Assembly (NCBI GenBank): GCA_016215735.1
Contig: JACRIA010000052.1
Location: forward strand, 1-6,704
Reading direction: 5' to 3'
DNA length: 6,704 bases
Source: Candidatus Peregrinibacteria bacterium
GTDB lineage: Bacteria; Patescibacteriota; Gracilibacteria; UBA1369; UBA12463
Shown piece after piece: positions 1 through 4,744 of this stretch (the stretch's first letter is position 1; every line of letters starts with the position of its first letter). The notes below the pieces were generated by a model. The model had not been told where the DNA came from, made no database searches, and was given only the letters and a program-made list of their open reading frames with translations. Made by a program: the position numbers and the translations under genes.

Positions 1-879
1 AGGCCGATTCTCGGTTTGCCTTCGGATAAATTGGCAGAGATTGTTTTTGGGATTTCAGAGGAGGCGATTATTGTGCCGGCTCACGCATGGACTCCGCATT
101 TTTCTGTTTTTGGATCTGAATCAGGGTTTGATTCGCTTGAAGAATGTTTTGGCCGCTGGACAGATAAGATTTTTGCGATTGAAACAGGGCTTTCTTCGTC
201 TCCGGATATGAATTGGCGTATAAGCCAGCTTGATAATATTTCACTAATTTCAAATTCTGATTCTCATTCTTTGCCGAGAATTGGCCGTGAAGCGAATGTT
301 TTTGATACTGAATTAAGTTTTAATGCTATTTGGGAGGCGGTGCGGGAAAAAGATCCAAAAAAATTTTTATTCACAATCGAATTTTTTCCAGAAGAAGGGA
401 AATATCATTATGACGGACACAGAAATTGCAGTGTAAGTTTTACGCCAAAAGAAACTATTGAAAATAAAGGAATTTGCCCTGTTTGTAGCGGGCGCGTGAC
501 AGTCGGCGTTTTGAGCCGCGTTGAAAAATTAGCAGATCGTCCGGAAGGATTTACGCCTAGCCGTCATATTCCATATAAAAATATGGTGCCGTTTGATCAA
601 ATTATTGCTGATGCGATGAATATTGCTGAAACAAGCGTAAAAGTTAAAGCCGAATATCAAAAATTAATTTCAGCTTTGGGAAATGAGATCAGAATTTTGC
701 TAAAAACTCCGATTGAAGATATTGCTCGCGTTTCAGGCGCAAAAATCGCGGATGGGGTAAAGCGTGTGCGTGAAGGAAAATTAAAAATAATTCCCGGCTA
801 CGACGGAGAATACGGCCATGTTAAGATTTTTTCCGGAGAAATTGTGGAAGACGATAAAGCCCAGGCCACTTTATTTTAA
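1..879 (+). CDS. EndoQ-like PHP-family DNA repair endonuclease (3' part)
   Basis: The frame is open from base 1, so the N-terminus lies outside the window; 292 residues remain. The protein matches the family of endonuclease Q, which nicks DNA 5' of deaminated bases (and is often mislabelled as a UvrD helicase). Visible PHP-domain metal motifs are PAHAWTP (about residues 26-32) and SNSDSHS (84-90). A small zinc-binding segment follows (143-162, Cys143 then CPVC); the first half reads NCSVS, so a second cysteine seen in many relatives is serine here. The family stretch RVEKLADRPEG follows, then helix-hairpin-helix-like sequence (about 220-255) and the typical GYDGEYG ending. The protein then ends in QATLF, which fits the bacterial sliding-clamp binding pentapeptide. 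The known EndoQ enzyme works on hypoxanthine, uracil and AP sites; the exact substrate here is inferred from family. The gene converges on and overlaps lgt by 59 bp. Confidence 0.88.
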   Translation, partial: RPILGLPSDKLAEIVFGISEEAIIVPAHAWTPHFSVFGSESGFDSLEECFGRWTDKIFAIETGLSSSPDMNWRISQLDNISLISNSDSHSLPRIGREANVFDTELSFNAIWEAVREKDPKKFLFTIEFFPEEGKYHYDGHRNCSVSFTPKETIENKGICPVCSGRVTVGVLSRVEKLADRPEGFTPSRHIPYKNMVPFDQIIADAMNIAETSVKVKAEYQKLISALGNEIRILLKTPIEDIARVSGAKIADGVKRVREGKLKIIPGYDGEYGHVKIFSGEIVEDDKAQATLF

Positions 880-1627
880 TTATCATTCCAGCGCCGATAA
901 TTATCATTATAGTGGAGAGGATTTGCGCAAATGTGAAGATATAGAGCATTGGCTGTTCAGGCTGGGGCTCCCTGAAAAATTCCGCGATAAAACGAAATAC
1001 GCCATAAAGAGCTATAAAAAGCCAGCTTAATACTCCTGGTTCCAGTTTTTTCTTTCGCAGAAAAAATAAAATCAAAAATAACGCCGCGCCTTCGAGCGCG
1101 AATTGTATTATTTGCGATGGATACCTGCAGTTTCGCGGATCATCCGGAAAATACATGCAAAATGTTTTCGCGACGCGGCCATACAATTCACCGTTTATAA
1201 AATTTCCAATTCTCACGAAGGCGATTCCAAGAGGCACGCACGGAATTATCAAGTCGATTATTTTATAAAAGGAAATTTTTTGGACTTTGCTGAAAATATA
1301 GATAGCAACAGCAACGCCGATTACTCCGCCAAAAAATCCCATTCCGCCTTTCCAGATTTTGAGTATTTCAAACGGATTTGTGAAATAAAACGATTGATGC
1401 GATGTCAGAACATGGCCTAGTCTTCCGCCGATTAGAACGCCGAGCAGAACAGCGAGAAGCAGATCAGTTAAAAACTCATTTGATACGTATATTTTTCTTT
1501 CGCGGAAGAATTTTTTCACAAGCAAAAGAGAAGTCAAAAAAGCCAAGACATACATCACGCCGTACCATCTTATGCTAAGTCCGGCTGCGGAAATAATTTC
1601 AGGGTCAATATTTGGATAAGGAATCAT
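821..1627 (-). CDS. lgt: Prolipoprotein diacylglyceryl transferase
   Basis: Lgt transfers diacylglycerol from phosphatidylglycerol to the lipobox cysteine of prolipoproteins at the cytoplasmic membrane, the first step of lipoprotein maturation. The 268-residue product is close to the usual 260-290. It has about seven hydrophobic segments and the family landmarks: GGRLGH (67-72), IWKGGMGFFGG (91-101), the signature RIGNFINGELYGR (139-151, holding the conserved Arg139, Asn142, Asn145, Glu147, Gly150), YPSQ (169-172) and YGVFRFIAEFF (208-218, with Arg212 and Glu216). The position of E. coli His103 (motif HGG) is Phe99 here. The ATG start fits the family N-terminus; no Shine-Dalgarno precedes it. 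It lies 54 bp downstream of a membrane protein gene on the same strand, so co-transcription is likely. Its last 18 codons are antisense to the end of the EndoQ-like gene. Confidence 0.95.
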   Translation of the reverse strand: MIPYPNIDPEIISAAGLSIRWYGVMYVLAFLTSLLLVKKFFRERKIYVSNEFLTDLLLAVLLGVLIGGRLGHVLTSHQSFYFTNPFEILKIWKGGMGFFGGVIGVAVAIYIFSKVQKISFYKIIDLIIPCVPLGIAFVRIGNFINGELYGRVAKTFCMYFPDDPRNCRYPSQIIQFALEGAALFLILFFLRKKKLEPGVLSWLFIALYGVFRFIAEFFREPQPEQPMLYIFTFAQILSTIMIIIGAGMIIKIKWPGLYRLPQFLRKKS

Positions 1628-1635
1628 AGGCGATC

Positions 1636-1683
1636 ACTGCGCTAGCAGCAAATTTGTTTACTGCGCTAGCAGCAAATTTATTT
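1636..1683. repeat. Two tandem copies of a 24-bp repeat between flippase-like gene and lgt
   Basis: Units 1636-1659 and 1660-1683 differ at one base. Each contains CTGCGCTAGCAG, which can form a 4-bp stem (ctgc/gcag) around the loop gcta, followed by an AT-rich half. The second unit reaches two bases into the stop codon of the upstream minus-strand gene, and the first ends 9 bp before the lgt start codon. The array fills almost the whole intergenic gap. No function is known to me; it may be a spreading genome repeat or a translational/transcriptional spacer. Confidence 0.85.
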
Positions 1684-2728
1684 ACCAAGTTTTTACAGGA
1701 ACTTTATCAGAGAGTTTTTTATATAAATAAGAGCCGAGCGGTATTGGAGCGAATAGCGAAAGCCCTCTGAATAAAAGCGTAATCACAACAGCCATTTCAA
1801 AAGGCACTCCGAGATTTGTGTAGAAAATGACCATGGCACCTTCGAATATTCCTATCCCGCTTGGGATTAACGAAACAAGCGATAGAACCTGCGCCATTAT
1901 AAAACCAGCCATTGCGACGCCAAAACTTATATCAAAATTGAAAGATCGAAATAGGAAATAAACCGTATATGCATTGACCAGAAACATCAGCGTTTGCCAG
2001 ACAGTCGGCCAGAAAAGCAGGTTGAGTTTAGATTTGACGACATCTATAGCGCTTTCTATGTCCGCGTCCTCGTCACTCACTGTTTTATCATGAAGAAGGC
2101 TGCCTTTGCTCCGAAATGCTTTGCCGAAATGTCTTTTAAACCAGCAGATTGTTTTATGAAGCTGTTTTTTGTTTCCGAGAATCCATCCGACAAAGCAAAT
2201 TGTCGCTATCATTAAAATTGTTCCGATTATACTCGCGTTAAAAATAAAACCTGTCATTTCTTTTTGCAGCATAAGATAAATGAATCCGATAAGCAGCATT
2301 ACTATCAGTGAAGCGTAATAACTGAAAGCTTCTAGAACCACTATTTGAATGCCTTGGCGCACAGGCATATTTCTTTTTCTTAACATAGAGAGAAAAAACC
2401 AGTTGTTGCTTATGCCGAAAGAGGGGACCATTTTTGATAGAAACAGCATAACGATCGAAGATTCCATTAATTCTCGGGTTGTCATTATGTTTTCGCTGTC
2501 AAAAATGCGCAGAATGTCTTTATATGTCAGGGCGTTGAAAATATAGGTAGTTATTTGGCAAATGATGGCGAGAGTTATCCAATAAGGCCCGCCTTTGAGG
2601 AAAAGGCTGAAGATATTTTGCAGCTCTTTGGCCTTGAAGATTAAAAATAGGGCAACAGCCGCGAGGAGAATGTAGAAGAAAAATTTTTGGATAAACGAGA
2701 ACGTTTTCGCGATCATACTATCGGCCAT
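1682..2728 (-). CDS. Flippase-like integral membrane protein (UPF0104/YbhN, LPG-synthase TM domain family)
   Basis: The 348-residue protein is strongly hydrophobic, with probable membrane segments near 16-34, 47-66, 88-106, 130-153, 163-184, 240-262, 268-300 and 312-335. A charged cytoplasmic loop lies at about 185-235. The C-terminal block SLIPSGIGIFEGAMV followed by LGVPFEMAVVITLLFRG and a proline-rich PIPLG is the typical ending of the UPF0104 family, which shares its fold with the membrane half of lysylphosphatidylglycerol synthase (MprF) and with archaeal AglD. Members are suspected lipid or glycolipid transporters/flippases, but few have a proven substrate. No soluble aminoacyl-transfer domain is attached, so lipid lysinylation is unlikely. 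The gene precedes lgt on the same strand, giving a membrane/lipid pair. It starts at ATG with an A-rich upstream sequence but no Shine-Dalgarno. Family assignment is firm; substrate is unknown. Confidence 0.82.
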   Translation of the reverse strand: MADSMIAKTFSFIQKFFFYILLAAVALFLIFKAKELQNIFSLFLKGGPYWITLAIICQITTYIFNALTYKDILRIFDSENIMTTRELMESSIVMLFLSKMVPSFGISNNWFFLSMLRKRNMPVRQGIQIVVLEAFSYYASLIVMLLIGFIYLMLQKEMTGFIFNASIIGTILMIATICFVGWILGNKKQLHKTICWFKRHFGKAFRSKGSLLHDKTVSDEDADIESAIDVVKSKLNLLFWPTVWQTLMFLVNAYTVYFLFRSFNFDISFGVAMAGFIMAQVLSLVSLIPSGIGIFEGAMVIFYTNLGVPFEMAVVITLLFRGLSLFAPIPLGSYLYKKLSDKVPVKTW

Positions 2729-2749
2729 TTTATCATATTTTTAGTTTTG

Positions 2750-2755
2750 TGTATA
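2750..2755 (-). promoter_or_regulatory. Possible -10 element for the flippase-like/lgt operon
   Basis: Read on the minus strand this is TATACA, 21 bases upstream of the ATG at 2728. No convincing -35 box is present 16-18 bp further upstream, where the left arm of the inverted-repeat element begins. This is a weak call based on sequence match and position only. Confidence 0.25.
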
Positions 2756-2762
2756 CTTATGT

Positions 2763-2908
2763 AATCGCTGGTTTGCTCTATAAAAAGACGCTATCAATTT
2801 TCCCTGCGAGAAAATTGTAGCTCGCGCTCGGTCGGCGCTCCCCCGCCAAGGCGGGGACCGTGCCCGCGCCGACCTGCGCGACGCTTTTTATTTCGCAAAC
2901 CAGCGATT
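2763..2908. repeat. 146-bp inverted-repeat element with nested hairpins
   Basis: The outer arms 2763-2787 and 2884-2908 are reverse complements at 22 of 25 positions: 14 matches, 3 mismatches, 8 matches. Inside are a side hairpin (2795-2802 with 2810-2817, 8 bp) and a second stem (2823-2827 with 2876-2880, then 2830-2838 with 2866-2874). The second stem is capped by a GC-rich hairpin (2841-2847 with 2850-2856, loop AA). DNA or RNA of either strand could form a three-way junction. The element occupies most of the 200-bp gap between two divergent genes and ends 20 bases before the epmA start. It has no credible coding capacity. It resembles MITE- or REP-like miniature elements in architecture; a structured RNA or a bidirectional transcription insulator are other possibilities. 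Confidence 0.75.
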
Positions 2909-2913
2909 ATACT
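2908..2913 (+). promoter_or_regulatory. Possible -10 element for epmA
   Basis: TATACT starts at the last base of the inverted-repeat element and lies 15 bases before the ATG at 2929. This would give a leader of only a few bases. There is no clear -35 box; the matching position falls in the T-rich part of the right repeat arm. If it is used, the structured element lies upstream of the transcript, not in its leader. Confidence 0.3.
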
Positions 2914-2928
2914 ATAAAATTTTACAGT

Positions 2929-3999
2929 ATGAGCGAAAATAAAGCTCCACTCCGCCGGGCGGAGCCCTGTGGGGATGGTTTTGAAACGAAAAGTAGCAAA
3001 CTTGTTGTTCGCGCAAAAATTATTCGCGCTATCCGCGAGTTTTTTTGGTCTCGCGGATTTATTGAAACAGATACGCCGTGTATGGTTCGTTGTCCTGGTA
3101 TGGAGCCGCATTTAAATCCTTTTAAGACGCGGCTGAAAGAAGAGCGCGGCATGGAGTGCGATATGTATTTAATCACTTCGCCGGAATACGCAATGAAGCG
3201 GCTTTTAGCGGCCGGCTGGAAAAAGATTTTTCAGATAACGCGGAGTTTCCGGAACGGCGAGATCGGGCCTCTGCATAATCCTGAATTCGCGATTTTGGAA
3301 TGGTATAGGGCTGGCGCGGACTACAATGATATTATGAAAGATACGCAGGATTTGGTTTGTTATATCGCGAAAAAAGTTTTTGGCAGGTTGCGCTTTAATT
3401 ATGCGGGCCGCGAAATAAATCTCGCGCTGCCGTGGCAGATTTTGACAACGCAGGAAGCTTTTGAACACGCCGGCATAAGCCGGCACATCTTCGAAAACGA
3501 AAAGTTGTTGCGTGCTGCGGCAATTAGAAAAGGCTACAAAATCACAAAAAACATGGATTATTCGGATGTGTTTTTTCTGATATTTTTGAATGAGATTGAG
3601 CGGCATCTTGGTGCGCCGAAGCCGACAATTTTAAAAGATTATCCGATTTCAATGGCAGCTTTGGCGCGGGCAAAGGCCGACAATCCGAAGTATGCGGAGC
3701 GGTTCGAGCTTTACATCGCAGGTCTTGAACTCGCAAACGCATTTTCCGAATTAACTGATTTCCGCGAACAGCGCGCGCGTTTGATCTCCGAGCAAAAATT
3801 GCGCCGCAAGCTCAACAAAGAAATTTATCCGATTGACGATAAGTTTATTTCTGCCTTAGAATATGGCATGCCGCGATCAGGCGGAATCGCGCTCGGAATC
3901 GACAGATTAGTAATGTTTTTTACCGGCGCCGAGAAGATTGATGAAATAATGTTTTTTTCTCCACGCCGTTCGCCTGAGGCGGGCACAGGCGCTATATAA
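2929..3999 (+). CDS. epmA: EF-P lysyl-transferase of the EpmA (PoxA/GenX) family
   Basis: EpmA is a lysyl-tRNA synthetase paralogue that joins (beta-)lysine to a lysine of elongation factor P, using ATP. This protein has 356 residues (E. coli EpmA about 325) and contains only the class II catalytic core, with no N-terminal anticodon-binding OB domain. Motif 1 region: FIETDTPCMVRCPGMEP (about 45-61). Motif 2: FRNGE (107-111) followed by HNPEFAILEWYR (116-127). Then ELANAFSELTD (267-277) and motif 3 GGIALGIDRLVM (318-329). The order and wording fit EpmA better than full LysRS. The next gene is EF-P, which supports the function. Residues 6-17 (APLRRAEPCGDG) and 345-356 (PRRSPEAGTGAI) look like extra material encoded by palindromic repeats. 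The ATG at 2929 is preferred to the GTG at 2860, which lies inside the upstream repeat element. No Shine-Dalgarno is present. Confidence 0.88.
   Translation: MSENKAPLRRAEPCGDGFETKSSKLVVRAKIIRAIREFFWSRGFIETDTPCMVRCPGMEPHLNPFKTRLKEERGMECDMYLITSPEYAMKRLLAAGWKKIFQITRSFRNGEIGPLHNPEFAILEWYRAGADYNDIMKDTQDLVCYIAKKVFGRLRFNYAGREINLALPWQILTTQEAFEHAGISRHIFENEKLLRAAAIRKGYKITKNMDYSDVFFLIFLNEIERHLGAPKPTILKDYPISMAALARAKADNPKYAERFELYIAGLELANAFSELTDFREQRARLISEQKLRRKLNKEIYPIDDKFISALEYGMPRSGGIALGIDRLVMFFTGAEKIDEIMFFSPRRSPEAGTGAI
2944..2979 (+). repeat. GC-rich palindromic insert within the 5' end of epmA
   Basis: Codons 6-17 of epmA hold a perfect 7-bp hairpin (2950-2956 with 2958-2964, one-base loop) embedded in GC-rich DNA. 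The codons before it encode MSENK and those after resume typical synthetase sequence (FETKSSKLVVRAKI). The stretch is in frame and encodes APLRRAEPCGDG. It resembles in style the palindromic elements that insert into reading frames of Rickettsia (RPE), though no relationship is claimed. The exact borders are an estimate. Confidence 0.55.
3962..3995 (+). repeat. Palindromic repeat copy A, encoding the epmA C-terminus
   Basis: This 34-bp unit matches 4015-4048 at 30 of 34 positions. Its centre can fold as a stem of 7 pairs (3968-3974 with 3978-3984, loop of 3) in which two pairs are U-G. It lies in frame at the end of epmA and encodes nearly all of the terminal PRRSPEAGTGAI. EpmA relatives normally end close to the MFFS position, so the repeat probably replaced or extended the original C-terminus. 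Confidence 0.8.
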
Positions 4000-4014
4000 A
4001 TAAGTTGTCGCGAA

Positions 4015-4048
4015 CACGCCGTTCGCCGAAGGCGAACACAGGCGCTAT
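4015..4048 (+). repeat. Palindromic repeat copy B, between epmA and efp
   Basis: This is the second copy of the 34-bp unit at 3962-3995. Its core GTTCGCCGAAGGCGAAC is a perfect hairpin (4021-4027 with 4031-4037, loop GAA). Flanking CGCC (4017-4020) and GGCG (4041-4044) could extend it past a bulge. No T-run follows, so it is not a standard intrinsic terminator. It sits in the 89-bp gap before efp and would be in the leader of a joint epmA-efp transcript. Confidence 0.8.
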
Positions 4049-4088
4049 GAAAAAAGGAATAAGCGACTTCATATAACCAATTATAAAT

Positions 4089-4652
4089 ATGCAGACATCA
4101 GATTTTAGAAAAGGAGGCGCCGTGAAATACAACGGAGAAACATATTTAATTTCCGATTTCCAGTTTGTTAATCCTGGGAAAGGCGCGGCTTTCAGCCGCA
4201 CAAAATTGAAAAATATCAAGACAGGCAAAGTCGTAGAAGTAACTTTTAAATCCGGCGAATCTGTTGAAGACGCGGATTTGCAGTATAGAAAATGCAATTA
4301 TATGTATAATGACGGTTCGGATTATCATTTTATGGATAATCGGACATATGATCAGTTTTCGATTTCCAAAGATTTGATCGGCGAGTACGCCGATCTGCTA
4401 GTTGAAAATTCGGAAATTACAGTTGTATTTGTTGATGGTGCAGCGTGCTCGATTCAATTGCCTCCAAAATTGGATTTCAAGGTTATTTCAGCGCCGCCTG
4501 GAGAAAAAGGCGATACAGCGACAGGCGCGAATAAACCGGTTGTCATCGAAACAGGCGCGACAATAAGCGCGCCTTTATTTGTAAAAGAAGGAGACGTGAT
4601 TCGCATAAATACAGAAACGCATGAATATGTGGAGAGGGTTCAGCAAAAGTAA
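4089..4652 (+). CDS. efp: Translation elongation factor P
   Basis: EF-P binds between the ribosomal P and E sites and relieves stalling at proline runs. The 187-residue protein has the normal EF-P length and three beta domains: an N-terminal KOW-like domain (about 1-62) and two OB-like domains (about 65-128 and 130-185). The modification loop reads QFVNPGKGAAF, with Lys31 at the position of E. coli Lys34, the residue lysylated by EpmA. YMYNDGSDYHFMDNRTYDQF (71-90) and KGDTATGANKP (140-150) are family landmarks. The ATG at 4089 gives the usual TSDFRKG start. A strong AAGGAGG (4111-4117) lies 4 bases before an in-frame GTG at codon 12, but starting there would remove the conserved first strand, so the ATG is kept. 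Upstream of the ATG is AT-rich with no Shine-Dalgarno. It is probably co-transcribed with epmA. Confidence 0.96.
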   Translation: MQTSDFRKGGAVKYNGETYLISDFQFVNPGKGAAFSRTKLKNIKTGKVVEVTFKSGESVEDADLQYRKCNYMYNDGSDYHFMDNRTYDQFSISKDLIGEYADLLVENSEITVVFVDGAACSIQLPPKLDFKVISAPPGEKGDTATGANKPVVIETGATISAPLFVKEGDVIRINTETHEYVERVQQK

Positions 4653-4685
4653 CAAAGCCCAAATTTTAAAGTTGAAAAATTGCCC

Positions 4686-4713
4686 TTGACAAAAATTGCT
4701 CAATTGCTATAAT
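4686..4713 (+). promoter_or_regulatory. Consensus sigma70-type promoter
   Basis: TTGACA (4686-4691) and TATAAT (4708-4713) are both exact consensus hexamers, separated by 16 bp. Transcription should begin near 4720, leaving a leader of about 25 bases before the ATG at 4745. The upstream in-frame ATG at 4712 is inside the -10 box, so it cannot be the start of a transcript from this promoter. This fixes the start of the downstream gene and makes it an independent transcription unit from efp. Confidence 0.85.
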
Positions 4714-4744
4714 GACCTCCTTTATATTTTTAACCAAACTTATT

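Noticed and set aside
818..1420. Plus-strand open frames inside lgt (818-1030, 1103-1420)
   Set aside because: They are antisense shadows of a clearly conserved membrane enzyme and resemble no family.
1636..1683. CRISPR array
   Set aside because: The two units are directly adjacent with no spacers, and no cas gene is present.
2860..2928. Upstream GTG start extending EpmA by 23 residues
   Set aside because: The extension runs through the right side of the inverted-repeat element and encodes no family-like sequence; ATG 2929 is better placed.
2794..3111. Minus-strand open frame across the repeat element and the 5' end of epmA
   Set aside because: It is low-complexity, arginine-rich, antisense to a real gene and produced by the GC-rich palindromes.
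4015..4048. Intrinsic terminator after epmA
   Set aside because: The hairpin is strong but is followed by a mixed sequence, not a T-run.
4111..4124. Shine-Dalgarno plus GTG as the true efp start
   Set aside because: Starting there would remove the conserved TSDFRKG first strand of EF-P; the AAGGAGG encodes conserved-type residues.
4185..4199. Hairpin GCGGCT-TTC-AGCCGC within efp
   Set aside because: It encodes normal EF-P residues next to the modified lysine (GAAFSR), so it is probably a chance of codon choice.
4712..4744. ATG 4712 as the start of the unknown protein
   Set aside because: It lies inside the exact TATAAT of the promoter, so it would not be transcribed from it.
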